A stretch of DNA of 64,000 nt from positions 1 to 64,000 of IMG/VR virus record IMGVR_UViG_3300031576_000007. One strand, given 5' to 3'. The DNA comes from a virus. Shown piece after piece: positions 1 to 7,723 of this stretch. A program made the position numbers and the translations under genes. A model generated the notes under the pieces. The model searched no databases. It was given only the letters and a program-made list of their open reading frames with translations, and was not told where the DNA came from. How positions within the stretch are numbered: the stretch's first letter is position 1; each line of letters starts with the position of its first letter.

Positions 1-123
1 AATAAGCGGGGGATTGTGGGGGTAATAAGTAGTGTATTACTAAAGGTGCTATTGATTATGAATGGGTATTTAGGTGTATCTAAGTATGGATTCTTATTAG
101 ATTATAAGAAGAGGAGTGTGTGA
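1..123 (+). CDS. hypothetical protein, truncated at window start
   Basis: The frame is open from base 1 and ends at TGA 121-123, which overlaps the GTG start of the next gene in a GTGA arrangement. The true start may lie outside the window or be GTG 16. The visible part is hydrophobic (VISSVLLKVLLIMNG) and ends with basic residues (DYKKRS), like a short membrane-associated phage protein. No family is recognised. Confidence 0.4.
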   Translation, partial: NKRGIVGVISSVLLKVLLIMNGYLGVSKYGFLLDYKKRSV

Positions 124-329
124 GTGGGAACTGGTTACTACCACCTAACTCAGAGTTATACTGCCATATAAATATTATATACTACTTGGAATTCTTAGCT
201 TCTATGTACTTAATCTCTGTTATTTTAGACTTTACTTGTACGAAGGGCACTTTACTTCTGGTCCCCCAGATTTTAATTATCTTTGTTATAACCAAGTTAT
301 TTTGGGGTAAGGCACTTCATGAGAAATAA
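120..329 (+). CDS. small membrane protein, unknown function
   Basis: A 69-residue product from a GTG start overlapping the previous stop (GTGA). Two hydrophobic segments (around residues 19-38 and 45-60) predict a two-pass inner-membrane protein with a basic C-terminus (LFWGKALHEK). It overlaps the next gene by 11 nt, so the two are probably translationally coupled. No family recognised. Confidence 0.5.
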   Translation: MSGNWLLPPNSELYCHINIIYYLEFLASMYLISVILDFTCTKGTLLLVPQILIIFVITKLFWGKALHEK

Positions 330-531
330 GTTAATGGTATCCACGTTTTATGCGATATTTCATCTTTTGGCATTCAAGCTCAATACTGTTTCTTGGAAAC
401 CAACACTTTTTATTTTCTACATGTTTTTTTTTATTCAGGTTATTGATATTGTTGTGGCTTATTTTTTGGTATCCTGTAATATCAGTCACTTAGGTAATTT
501 GCAATGCTCCCGAAATGGTGTTATCTTTTAA
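319..531 (+). CDS. small membrane protein, unknown function
   Basis: A 70-residue, very hydrophobic protein with two or three predicted membrane segments and a Cys-containing C-terminal tail. ATG 319 overlaps the preceding membrane-protein gene, which suggests a translationally coupled pair. No family is recognised. Confidence 0.5.
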   Translation: MRNKLMVSTFYAIFHLLAFKLNTVSWKPTLFIFYMFFFIQVIDIVVAYFLVSCNISHLGNLQCSRNGVIF

Positions 532-533
532 TC

Positions 534-722
534 ATGACAAACGACAATATCAAGGCAATCAGAAAGATAGATAGAATCAATGGTAAGAAGTACGTACCAG
601 CTTCGGGGGTTAAGAGGGTTTCAGCCGGCACTATTACAGTCGAAATGCTGAGAAAGAAGCAAGCTCTTTTGGTAGCAATCAGAAATGGTGATACTTCAGA
701 AATCTTGAAACTAACCAGCTAA
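534..722 (+). CDS. small basic hypothetical protein
   Basis: ATG 534 is preferred to the in-frame ATG 504 because it follows the upstream stop at 531; the earlier start would add residues unlike the rest. The 62-residue product is basic (AIRKIDRINGKKYVP) with a helical C-terminal half. No family recognised. Confidence 0.5.
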   Translation: MTNDNIKAIRKIDRINGKKYVPASGVKRVSAGTITVEMLRKKQALLVAIRNGDTSEILKLTS

Positions 723-740
723 GAACAAGGAGTATCAACA

Positions 741-1025
741 ATGACAACACAAACAAAACATATTCAAGATTGTAAAAGAGTTTTTAAGAACTATGATCTA
801 AACTGTTCCAGACGCAAAGAGTTAGCTAGTAGGGCAGAAGCGAGGAGAGGTTGGAATGATGTGACGTTGAATGTCAAGAAAACCTCACACTGTAGGGGCA
901 ATATGACAAGGCAAGGTAAAGAGTATATAGCGGCAATAGTTCTAGCTGTAATCGCTTCTATGGCCATTATATACGTTGATTTTGGCGCGTTATTCATTGG
1001 GTTAATTAATTGGATAGACAAGTAA
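741..1025 (+). CDS. hypothetical protein with C-terminal membrane anchor
   Basis: A 94-residue protein preceded by AAGGAG at the right distance. The N-terminal two-thirds is basic and soluble (GWNDVTLNVKKTSH). Residues about 63-88 form one hydrophobic helix (IAAIVLAVIASMAIIYV), predicting a tail-anchored inner-membrane protein. No family is recognised. Confidence 0.55.
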   Translation: MTTQTKHIQDCKRVFKNYDLNCSRRKELASRAEARRGWNDVTLNVKKTSHCRGNMTRQGKEYIAAIVLAVIASMAIIYVDFGALFIGLINWIDK

Positions 1026-1036
1026 AGGGGGCATAT

Positions 1037-1231
1037 ATGGTGCAATGGATTAAATCAGGTATAGACTACTTCGATAATGGCAAGGCAAAAAAGCTCAATG
1101 CTGAAAAGTATAACGCTAACCTTGACTATTTAATAGATCAAATTAACAAACATCAAATAGTGTCAATCAATGGCATTCCTGGTCATGTAGTTCAGAATAG
1201 ATTGAAAAGATTAAAGCTTGACATTGAATAG
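1037..1231 (+). CDS. hypothetical protein
   Basis: ATG 1037 follows an AAAGGGGG ribosome-binding site, so it is preferred to the in-frame TTG 1010 inside the upstream gene. The 64-residue product is soluble and helical with a basic end (VVQNRLKRLKLDIE). No family recognised. Confidence 0.55.
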   Translation: MVQWIKSGIDYFDNGKAKKLNAEKYNANLDYLIDQINKHQIVSINGIPGHVVQNRLKRLKLDIE

Positions 1232-1290
1232 CTGAATTGATAGTATAAGGAATAAGACAACATAAACAATAAATGAAAGGACAAAGTACA

Positions 1291-1530
1291 ATGTTAAAAG
1301 TAAGACCATACGCAAGCAACATGACAATATTAGAAACAAGTGATAACTCTATTTTGTTTAGTTATCAAACACCAGTAGCTGCTTTTATTAGTGGTTTGGG
1401 TTTGGTTAAGACTTCCAAGAAATGGAGCGTAACCACGTCAAAGCATATCAATAAATGGGTTAACGCTGAATTTTCAGGCATGGAAGTCAAAGAAGTTGAA
1501 CAAAGCATTTTAGACAATTTGACAAAATAA
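1291..1530 (+). CDS. DUF8033-like phage protein
   Basis: ATG 1291 is chosen over ATG 1273 because AAAGGA lies about 9 nt upstream of it. The 79-residue protein reads through SYQTPVAAF and then KWSVTTSKHINKW. That pattern is shared by a widespread family of small phage proteins often labelled DUF8033. The family assignment is from memory and the function is unknown. Confidence 0.55.
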   Translation: MLKVRPYASNMTILETSDNSILFSYQTPVAAFISGLGLVKTSKKWSVTTSKHINKWVNAEFSGMEVKEVEQSILDNLTK

Positions 1531-1539
1531 AGGGATAAC

Positions 1540-1719
1540 ATGGAAAAGACAATTCTAGTTAATGTTAAAAATGTATATGGTCAAGAAAGGGTTTACCCTG
1601 TAACCTTTCAAAAGGAATTAGAGGTATTGACAAGCACTAAAACCCTATTGACTAAGCATATTGAAGCTTTAAAGGGTTTAGGGTTTACGTTTCAAATTGA
1701 AATAGTTAAATTTCTTTAA
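1540..1719 (+). CDS. hypothetical protein, 59 aa
   Basis: A short gene with AGGGATAAC just before ATG 1540. The product looks like a mixed alpha/beta small protein (MEKTILVNVKNVYGQERVYP) ending at TAA 1717-1719. It sits in a row of similar-sized accessory genes. No family recognised. Confidence 0.55.
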   Translation: MEKTILVNVKNVYGQERVYPVTFQKELEVLTSTKTLLTKHIEALKGLGFTFQIEIVKFL

Positions 1720-1732
1720 ATAGGGGGTTTAA

Positions 1733-1882
1733 ATGTACGCTTTAATATGGCATAGTAAATATGGAAAAGAAGAAATAGACGAAACGGAAGACTTGAAAAA
1801 CGCTGAATATCTAAAAAATGAATATACCCTTGCATATGGTCAAGGTTATATAGAGATTAAAAAGATTAATAGAAAGGAATAA
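1733..1882 (+). CDS. hypothetical protein, 49 aa
   Basis: ATG 1733 follows TAGGGGG. The product is small and acidic to mixed (EEIDETEDLKNAEYL, then EIKKINRKE at the end), ending at TAA 1880-1882. Short phage proteins with an N-terminal YALIWHSKYG-type start are common, but I cannot name a function. Confidence 0.5.
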   Translation: MYALIWHSKYGKEEIDETEDLKNAEYLKNEYTLAYGQGYIEIKKINRKE

Positions 1883-1887
1883 CCACA

Positions 1888-2088
1888 ATGAAAGAAGTTT
1901 TAAAAGTTTATAAGTATGCATATTTGAGAACCCCTTTATATAAATGAGTACGTGAAAACGACAAAGGGGGCAGTTTCTCAAATAGTGGCCAGTTTAGAAC
2001 TAAAAAGGTATGTTTAAACCATGCAAGGGCAATGAATGCAAACACGTTTGACACTTTGCCTATTGAATTTATTGACGTGCTAGAATAG
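1888..2088 (+). pseudogene. hypothetical protein interrupted by in-frame TGA
   Basis: From ATG 1888 the frame gives 19 residues (MKEVLKVYKYAYLRTPLYK), hits TGA at 1945-1947, then stays open for 46 more convincing codons (VRENDKGGSFSNSGQ...PIEFIDVLE) to TAG 2086-2088. The next gene starts 10 nt later. TGA is one transition from TGG (Trp) or CGA (Arg). The gene is either inactivated, read through or mis-sequenced; TGA is a normal stop elsewhere in this window. Confidence 0.6.
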
Positions 2089-2097
2089 GGGCAATAA

Positions 2098-2286
2098 ATG
2101 ACTACTCTTGAGGTACTTTGTGGAGCTTTTGGCTGGTAAGGCGGAACCATTCATCAAGCGGAAGAATATTATGATTCCCTCTCTCCAATCAAAAAGGATA
2201 TTATATGCAATAAATTACTGCAAAATCTAAGAAAAATATCTGACCCAGAAAAGACTAGATATTTCACTAGAAATAAGCTAAAGTAG
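2098..2286 (+). pseudogene. small phage protein interrupted by in-frame TAA
   Basis: ATG 2098 starts MTTLEVLCGAFGW, then TAA at 2137-2139, then GGTIHQAEEYYDSL and on to TAG 2284-2286. The string FGW(Q)GGTIHQ matches, from memory, a recurring motif of small phage proteins, so the stop appears to replace a Gln codon (CAA to TAA). The codons after the stop look fully coding. Confidence 0.65.
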
Positions 2287-2293
2287 TAATAAA

Positions 2294-2497
2294 ATGAAAA
2301 ACATATATAAAAATAGCAGAATTAAAGAGTATATTAGAAAACTGTTTTTAAACAGAGTATATGAAGACATGCAAAAAAGACGAAGTAAAGGCACTTATCG
2401 TATATTTTCTCTTCCTTCTGATGCTGTTGAAATGGAAAAAGAAATTATTGAGAAATTAAGAAAGAAAAATAATGAATTATACTCACAAATATTTTGA
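2294..2497 (+). CDS. hypothetical basic coiled protein
   Basis: A 67-residue, highly charged, mostly helical protein (YEDMQKRRSKGTYR, then EKEIIEKLRKKNNELY). Its 3' end overlaps the next gene by 26 nt. No family is recognised. Confidence 0.5.
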   Translation: MKNIYKNSRIKEYIRKLFLNRVYEDMQKRRSKGTYRIFSLPSDAVEMEKEIIEKLRKKNNELYSQIF

Positions 2498-2633
2498 CAA
2501 TATTGAAAAAAAGATGGATACTATACTAGAAGAACTTTGGTATCTGATTGCAAAAATGAGTGTAAAGATAAAAAAATATGAAGAAAGAGCTTCTAAATGC
2601 AAAAAATGTAGTAAGGAGGAAATACATGTGTAA
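2472..2633 (+). CDS. hypothetical helical protein with CxxC
   Basis: A 53-residue frame from ATG 2472 to TAA 2631-2633. It is a single predicted amphipathic helix (YFDNIEKKMDTILEELWYLI) ending with CKKC and HV. It overlaps both neighbours, and its stop overlaps the next start as ATGTGTAA. The tight coupling supports it being real. Confidence 0.5.
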   Translation: MNYTHKYFDNIEKKMDTILEELWYLIAKMSVKIKKYEERASKCKKCSKEEIHV

Positions 2634-2868
2634 ATATCATAACAACAATTCATATAATGGTTTCGCGAATAGAGAGACATGGAATGTTGCTTTATGGATT
2701 AATAATGATGAAGGATTATACCACATGTCTAAGGAGTATGATAACTACTCTCAGCTAGTCGAATTTCTTAAGGAATTGGGGATACTTGAAGCCCCTGATG
2801 GAGTAAAGTATAATGATCTTAGATTGAATATCAGAGAACTTAACGAAGTAATAAAGGGCAATAAGTAA
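2626..2868 (+). CDS. small phage protein with NRETWNVALWI motif (DUF7249-like)
   Basis: ATG 2626 is chosen because an ideal AAGGAGG lies 6 nt upstream; an in-frame ATG at 2578 would lie inside the previous gene. The 80-residue product carries GFANRETWNVALWINND near the N-terminus. That motif recurs in many phage proteins (DUF7249-type, from memory). The rest is helical. Function unknown. Confidence 0.65.
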   Translation: MCKYHNNNSYNGFANRETWNVALWINNDEGLYHMSKEYDNYSQLVEFLKELGILEAPDGVKYNDLRLNIRELNEVIKGNK

Positions 2869-2872
2869 GCAT

Positions 2873-4573
2873 ATGGCAACCTGTTATTCATGTGATAGAT
2901 CTTTAAATAAAATAGAATATAAACTTGACGGGGAATCTGTATGTAAGCGCTGTTATTTCCAAAATACAACTGAATGCTTCGAGTGCGGTAATGTGGTAAA
3001 TAATAATAATAATATTACGATGTTAGGTAATAAAAATACACCATATTGTGCTACATGTGCCGAGGATTATTTTGCGTGCGTAAAATGTGAATCGGTAAAA
3101 AACAAAGAGGAATCAATCAATGTAAATGATGATTTTCTCTGTCAAGAATGTTTTGATGAATATTATATAAACTGTGTCAGTTGTAACTTAATTTATTCAA
3201 AAAATAATTCTATTCATGTGGACACTGGAAATGTAACTGAAGGAGACTATTGTCAGGGGTGCTACTCAAGGAACCTATTCCAGTGTTTTAATTGTCAGGG
3301 TCATTTTAATCTTAATGAGAGTTATACTGACCCTGACAATAACCATAGGTGTAATAACTGTTTCAGTGATTATGTATCTATTTGTGTAAATTGTAATGGT
3401 GTATATTGGGCTGATGATAATGAAATTATGTATACCGAAAACGGTACTTTTTGCGTGGATTGCGGGGCTCCTTTCAAGTTTGAAGAGTCTTCATCATTTC
3501 AAATAAATAATTCTAAAAGATTTGTGGGCTTCGAGTTAGAGTATTTGATACCAACACAAAGAGATCCAAGCCGAATAAAAATACTCAGTAAATATGGGAA
3601 AGTACAAGACGATGGTAGTATAAGTCCAACAGGAAAGATAGGTGGATACGGTGAGGAATTCGCAAGCAATGTTTTTAGCGGTGATTTATTGCTAGAAACT
3701 ATAGATAAAGTGTGTGAAAGTCTAAGCAATAGCGGAGCAAAAATTAACAAAACTTGCGGGCTCCATGTACATTTAGATATGAGGAGAGAGACAGAAATCG
3801 CGCAAGAGAACATATTCTATGCTTGGCAAGCTTTCGAAAAGATATTTTTTGCCGTTACTTCTATTTCGAGGAGGGGTAATCATTTTTGTAGATCGATAGA
3901 TAATTCTAGAACTTACGAAATCGCCAAGGGTATGGGTAGATATAATACTCTTAATGTCACCGCCTATGACAAGCATCAAACATTTGAAATAAGACTACAC
4001 CAATCTACATTAGAACCAACAAATATAAAGAATTGGGTAATGTTTCTAATAAGATTTTTTGATACATATTCAAAAATAAAAATGACAAGAGAGCGAATAA
4101 TAGAACTTACAAAAATGTCTGACAGGGAATTATTGCTAATGTTATTTTCACAAATTAAAATGCCTTTCGGTCTCAAAAAATATATAATGAAGAGAATTGA
4201 ACGTTTTAATAAGGATTCTAAAAATCAATTACTTCCCAGGTCTTATTTTGTGATAGATGAAGAAAAAGAGGACGAAAAAATACGGCAGATAATTTTAGAA
4301 AACAAAGTAACATATACTAATTTAAATGAAAAAAACTATAATGCTCTTTCTGAATATTATTTAGAAAAGTATAACGTAAGTGCTTTACAGGAAGTTCTCA
4401 GAAATTGCCAATGTGCTAACTGTGATAAAATTATAAGTGAAGGAGCTCGTTTCCTTAGCGCAGAAAAGGGGGTATTCTTGTATGATGGTAAACTTCAAGA
4501 ATTAATATCACACACAGTTTCAGAAGCTAAATTAAAAATGTATGAATCAAAGACAGAAAACAAAGGGAGCTAA
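2873..4573 (+). CDS. Cys-rich amidoligase-family protein
   Basis: A 566-residue two-part protein. Residues 1-205 hold about six treble-clef or LIM-like CxxC...CxxC units (CKRCYF, CFECGN, CATC, CVKCES, CQECFD, CVSCN and so on), likely zinc-binding and interaction modules. From about residue 215 comes an amidoligase_2-like domain with FVGFELEYLIP, DDGSI, EEFAS and CGLHVHLD, matching the Glu/His-rich metal-ATP site of this glutamine-synthetase-like fold. Members are predicted to form amide bonds between a carboxylate and an amine on peptides or cell-wall components. The next gene, 5 nt downstream, is a glutamine amidotransferase, a known partner that could supply ammonia or modify the product. 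The substrate is unknown. Confidence 0.8.
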   Translation: MATCYSCDRSLNKIEYKLDGESVCKRCYFQNTTECFECGNVVNNNNNITMLGNKNTPYCATCAEDYFACVKCESVKNKEESINVNDDFLCQECFDEYYINCVSCNLIYSKNNSIHVDTGNVTEGDYCQGCYSRNLFQCFNCQGHFNLNESYTDPDNNHRCNNCFSDYVSICVNCNGVYWADDNEIMYTENGTFCVDCGAPFKFEESSSFQINNSKRFVGFELEYLIPTQRDPSRIKILSKYGKVQDDGSISPTGKIGGYGEEFASNVFSGDLLLETIDKVCESLSNSGAKINKTCGLHVHLDMRRETEIAQENIFYAWQAFEKIFFAVTSISRRGNHFCRSIDNSRTYEIAKGMGRYNTLNVTAYDKHQTFEIRLHQSTLEPTNIKNWVMFLIRFFDTYSKIKMTRERIIELTKMSDRELLLMLFSQIKMPFGLKKYIMKRIERFNKDSKNQLLPRSYFVIDEEKEDEKIRQIILENKVTYTNLNEKNYNALSEYYLEKYNVSALQEVLRNCQCANCDKIISEGARFLSAEKGVFLYDGKLQELISHTVSEAKLKMYESKTENKGS

Positions 4574-4578
4574 AAAAC

Positions 4579-5670
4579 ATGTGTAGCATTTCAGGCTTTA
4601 TAAGTAATAGTCCAATTGATAAAAATCTAGCCAAAAGGCTTTCAAAAGCTCTTTTGTTTTATGGTAGGGAAAGAGGAGAACAGAGCGCGGGCATATATGT
4701 AAATGGTGTTGTAACAAAACAAGCTGTTGATCCAGCCGTATTTGTAGAAACTGATAGTTTTTCTAAAGCCTTTGAAGGTAATGATCCAATAATGGTTTTG
4801 TGTCATACCCGTCAACCTACTTGCGGCGATAGAACAGATAAACAAGCTCAACCATTCAGACAAGGGGAAGTAACAACAATTCACAATGGTTGCTTTTTCA
4901 ATATAAAAGGGTTAAAGAATGAATGGAATTTAAAAAAGACTAGCGGGGTAGATTCTGAGTTAGTAACCTCATTCATTAATCAATATGGGGTACAAAAACT
5001 TCCAGAATTCATCAAATCTACTGACGGGCCTAGCGCAATAGCGGCGATTGTAAATGGGGAATTGTTTATAGCTAAAGCTGGTAATCCTTTGGTGTGCACT
5101 TCTTTAGTGTTTAAGGGGGGTCAAAGATTATTAGTTTTTGCATCAACTAAAACCATCTTAGAAAATGCACTTAAATACTGTCTACTTGTCGGTAGGATCA
5201 AAATAAAAGAGCCTGAAGATGGTGGGTTATTTAGAGTAACCCCTAAGAGATTAAAAAAGATATGTGGTGGTATGCGGCCAAATTATGGTTATGGTGATTT
5301 TGAATTTGAAGGTATTTGGAGGAAAGAATATTCAAGTCACCATAAAGGGTATTTCGATGATAATGATATATATAGAGGCAGTGAAGAAGAAGATGAAAAG
5401 GATAACGAAATGTATGATACTTATGATATGGTCACAAGATCATGGACGGACAAAAAACATAAAAGGATTCATGAAATGACTGATTTAGAGCTGGAAAAAG
5501 AAGTTACCACTATAAATTACCCTATGGTGATAAAAAAATATGAATTGAAGAAACTAGAGAATAAAATGGTGACATGCTCTGGTCCTGACGAAGAATTACA
5601 AAATATTTGGGAAGAGTACGAAAAGTTGGACAAAGAAATAAAAGAAATGGGCGGATATGATAAGAAATAA
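4579..5670 (+). CDS. class II glutamine amidotransferase
   Basis: A 363-residue Ntn-hydrolase-fold protein beginning MCSISGF. Cys2 becomes the N-terminal nucleophile after Met removal. Further hallmarks are GRERGEQSAGIY, CHTRQPTCG and TIHNGCFFN (about residue 101), as in GlmS/PurF-type glutaminase domains that release ammonia from glutamine. The C-terminal about 130 residues (after FRVTPKRLKK) are charged and match no synthase domain I know, so this is a stand-alone amidotransferase. It directly follows the amidoligase gene, so the two probably act together in a peptide- or protein-modifying reaction. The pairing is known from phage and bacterial amidoligase operons. Confidence 0.85.
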   Translation: MCSISGFISNSPIDKNLAKRLSKALLFYGRERGEQSAGIYVNGVVTKQAVDPAVFVETDSFSKAFEGNDPIMVLCHTRQPTCGDRTDKQAQPFRQGEVTTIHNGCFFNIKGLKNEWNLKKTSGVDSELVTSFINQYGVQKLPEFIKSTDGPSAIAAIVNGELFIAKAGNPLVCTSLVFKGGQRLLVFASTKTILENALKYCLLVGRIKIKEPEDGGLFRVTPKRLKKICGGMRPNYGYGDFEFEGIWRKEYSSHHKGYFDDNDIYRGSEEEDEKDNEMYDTYDMVTRSWTDKKHKRIHEMTDLELEKEVTTINYPMVIKKYELKKLENKMVTCSGPDEELQNIWEEYEKLDKEIKEMGGYDKK

Positions 5671-5836
5671 AGAAAGAAAAAGTGGAGAGGCAAAGAAGAC
5701 TCTAAAAGAGATTAGAAAACTAGATAAAGAAATAATAGCGGAAAGGTTATTAAAAAAAGTAGCGACTCTCTTAAATATTAAATTTGAACTTTTGGTAAAG
5801 TATATTCATGATCTGAGAGGGGATATGATAAACTAG
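5657..5836 (+). CDS. hypothetical basic helical protein
   Basis: A 59-residue frame from ATG 5657 (overlapping the amidotransferase end by 14 nt) to TAG 5834-5836, with the next ATG immediately after. The product is strongly helical and basic (EAKKTLKEIRKLDKEIIAERLLKKV). No family recognised. Confidence 0.5.
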   Translation: MIRNKERKSGEAKKTLKEIRKLDKEIIAERLLKKVATLLNIKFELLVKYIHDLRGDMIN

Positions 5837-6019
5837 ATGATTACTAAAGAAACAACATTCAAGATAAAAAATATTCATCAGACTTTATTGTTTAAAGTAA
5901 ATGAATATTCTGAGGTTACTATGTATAAAGTTACCAATGGTTATGAAAATTTTATCTTGGCCACAAATATAAAAACATTAGAAGAAATATTAGATAAATT
6001 GAAGGGGGCTATACAATGA
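5837..6019 (+). CDS. hypothetical protein, 60 aa
   Basis: Starts directly after the previous stop and ends in an overlap (ATGA) with the next gene. The small protein begins with a beta-rich stretch (TFKIKNIHQTLLFKV) followed by a helical end (LEEILDKLKGAI). No recognised family. Confidence 0.5.
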   Translation: MITKETTFKIKNIHQTLLFKVNEYSEVTMYKVTNGYENFILATNIKTLEEILDKLKGAIQ

Positions 6020-6258
6020 GAGGTATCGTAGTATCAAAAGAAGAGATACAAAGAGTTTTATATGGTAAAGCTGCTGTTCACGAGATTAAAAGAGTAAGAT
6101 TGTTTGTTGTCAGGAATTTGTACACAAGACCAGGAGATGATATACTAATAAGAATTAAGCAAGCTATGATTGACGCTGGGATGTGGCACTCAATTAAACG
6201 AGGACGGAAAGAAACTGTAACTAAAACACTGGAAGAAGTGAGAAAAATACTTCCATGA
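6016..6258 (+). CDS. hypothetical basic protein, 80 aa
   Basis: ATG 6016 overlaps the upstream TGA and is preceded by GAAGGGGG. The product is basic (VHEIKRVRLFVVRNLYTRPG; IKRGRKETVTKTLEEVRK), which would suit nucleic-acid contact, but no domain is recognised. Confidence 0.5.
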   Translation: MRGIVVSKEEIQRVLYGKAAVHEIKRVRLFVVRNLYTRPGDDILIRIKQAMIDAGMWHSIKRGRKETVTKTLEEVRKILP

Positions 6259-6271
6259 AAGGAGATAAAAA

Positions 6272-6355
6272 ATGATTTTATGTTTTGGGTTATGTCCATT
6301 TGAATGGGTTCTCATAGGGCTATCAGCATTAGGATTGTGGAATCTTAAAAAGTAA
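6272..6355 (+). CDS. small membrane peptide, 27 aa
   Basis: A 27-residue frame with an excellent AAAGGAGATAAAAA ribosome-binding region before ATG 6272. The product is one hydrophobic segment (WVLIGLSALGLW) with a basic tail (NLKK). It ends in TAATG, sharing a base with the next small frame. Confidence 0.45.
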   Translation: MILCFGLCPFEWVLIGLSALGLWNLKK

Positions 6356-6420
6356 TGAATAATTTTCTGTCAGTTCTGTATGATTTATTGATTGACGGTT
6401 GGTATACGTTTATTTTATAG
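6355..6420 (+). CDS. possible 21-aa peptide
   Basis: ATG 6355 overlaps the previous TAA (TAATG). The frame runs 21 codons (MNNFLSVLYDLLIDGWYTFIL) to TAG 6418-6420. It fills the gap before the kinase-like gene. It may be real by position but could be chance. Confidence 0.25.
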   Translation: MNNFLSVLYDLLIDGWYTFIL

Positions 6421-6430
6421 ATAAACAAGA

Positions 6431-7027
6431 ATGATGATAAATAAATTAGATTTATTTTCCAAATACATAGATAGTGATAAATGTAGTGAATTATTAAACA
6501 AAAAAACCCCTAAAAATGGTGGTTTTTATGGTGAATATTATGAAATTGGGAATGGGGCAGGAATAAAAGTAATTAGAGAAGCTTTTATAGATATTTCAAA
6601 GCTGCATAAATCTATAAATTGGGAGGAAGCTAGAAGAGAATTGGAATTATTAGAAATTGCTAAGTGTTCAAAACTAACCCCTAAACCTCTTAAGATTTTG
6701 GAGGTAAATATATGTAACTACACTTGGCATTCCGCCATACTAATGGAGCATGTAAAAGGGATAAAATTACGTGATTATACTAAAATAGATGATACTAAAA
6801 AGAGGATAATTTGTGATTCTCTACAATTAGTGTTACTTGAGCGTACCAATCTTTGGCATAGAGATTTATCAGATAATAATGTAATTGTTACAAGAGATTT
6901 CTTTAGAAGAAAAATGTCATTTAAAATAATAGATTTTACACCTAAATATATTGATATGATATACAACAAAAAAGATAAAGAGCAGATAATAAATCACTTA
7001 TCAAAACAAATAAGAGAAGGGTACTAA
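6431..7027 (+). CDS. protein-kinase-like phosphotransferase
   Basis: A 198-residue protein with the core of a minimal kinase fold. It has a hinge-like HSAILMEHVKGIKL, a catalytic loop LWHRDLSDNNVIV (HxDxxxxN, about residues 139-150) and a metal-binding IIDFTP in place of DFG (about residue 168). A canonical glycine-rich loop is weak (YEIGNGAGIKVI). This layout fits small RIO/APH-like kinases found in phages, which phosphorylate proteins or small molecules. The substrate is unknown. It overlaps the next gene by one base (TAATG). Confidence 0.6.
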   Translation: MMINKLDLFSKYIDSDKCSELLNKKTPKNGGFYGEYYEIGNGAGIKVIREAFIDISKLHKSINWEEARRELELLEIAKCSKLTPKPLKILEVNICNYTWHSAILMEHVKGIKLRDYTKIDDTKKRIICDSLQLVLLERTNLWHRDLSDNNVIVTRDFFRRKMSFKIIDFTPKYIDMIYNKKDKEQIINHLSKQIREGY

Positions 7028-7296
7028 TGAAATCGTCGTTTATTTATTGTGATAAAGAGTCAGGAATTGATTTTACAGTGGATATTGATTACACAGAAAT
7101 TAAGAATTTATTGTATGGGGATGATGTAGATGGTAATAGAGGTATAAGAGTATCTTATGCCGAAGATGTAGAAGTAGAAAGAATTCATTTACCAGAAAAT
7201 GAAGCTCTTTCATGGATCAATAAAGTGTCTGATAGATTATTTAATAGAATACATAAAGCTGCTATTGAGCATGCAAATAATGAGGTTAACTCATGA
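7027..7296 (+). CDS. hypothetical acidic protein, 89 aa
   Basis: ATG 7027 overlaps the kinase-like gene stop. The product is acidic with alternating beta and helical stretches (GIDFTVDIDYTEIKNLLYGDD). It ends in an ATGA overlap with a membrane-peptide gene. No family recognised. Confidence 0.5.
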   Translation: MKSSFIYCDKESGIDFTVDIDYTEIKNLLYGDDVDGNRGIRVSYAEDVEVERIHLPENEALSWINKVSDRLFNRIHKAAIEHANNEVNS

Positions 7297-7439
7297 TAGA
7301 GTTTATTATATGTTTTTTTACAACAATAATACAAATATTGGTTTCTATAATCTATTTGACTATATATTTAGGTGTATTTCTATGTGTATTATTTTTAATC
7401 GCGGCTATTTCTGTTGGTATAAAACCTAAAAAGAGATAA
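7293..7439 (+). CDS. membrane protein, 48 aa
   Basis: A 48-residue frame from ATG 7293 (ATGA overlap with the preceding stop) to TAA 7437-7439. It is almost entirely hydrophobic (IIYLTIYLGVFLCVLFLIAA) with a basic end (KPKKR), giving one or two membrane passes. It closes this gene run before the non-coding repeat region. Confidence 0.45.
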   Translation: MIEFIICFFTTIIQILVSIIYLTIYLGVFLCVLFLIAAISVGIKPKKR

Positions 7440-7723
7440 ATATAAGTTGACTTTAACTTCAATATATATTAATATATATACTTATATTAACTGATATTCT
7501 ATATTAACATATACTCTACATTAACTAATATTAAATTAACTACTAAATTAAAATATGTTGAACTATATAAGGCTCATTATTATCAGTTAACTACCGCCTA
7601 TATTAATATATATAGCGAAATATTCGGGAGTATTTCCCAAAATGGGAACTTAGATTCTCAAAATAATCAAAGAAATATTATTAGGTATAATAATTATTGT
7701 CGTAAATTATAAGAAGATATTAA
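7440..7723 (+). repeat. non-coding AT-rich repeat region, origin-like
   Basis: A 284-nt gap without a credible gene. TTAAC occurs at 7453, 7487, 7504, 7521, 7536 and 7587. Around it lie degenerate units of about 17 bp starting near 7466, 7484, 7501, 7518 and 7535, all beginning ATATTAA or close to it (the units at 7484 and 7501 match at 14 of 17 positions). A perfect 16-bp direct repeat, itself mostly alternating A/T, lies at 7465-7480 and 7599-7614. A small hairpin, TTCCCA/TGGGAA, is at 7634-7648. Iteron-like spacing and AT-richness suggest a replication origin or a multi-site protein-binding region. Confidence 0.6.

Noticed and set aside
791-1045. Minus-strand open frames across the window
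   Set aside because: They are mirror images of plus-strand genes, lack ribosome-binding sites and family motifs, and all recognisable proteins are on the plus strand.
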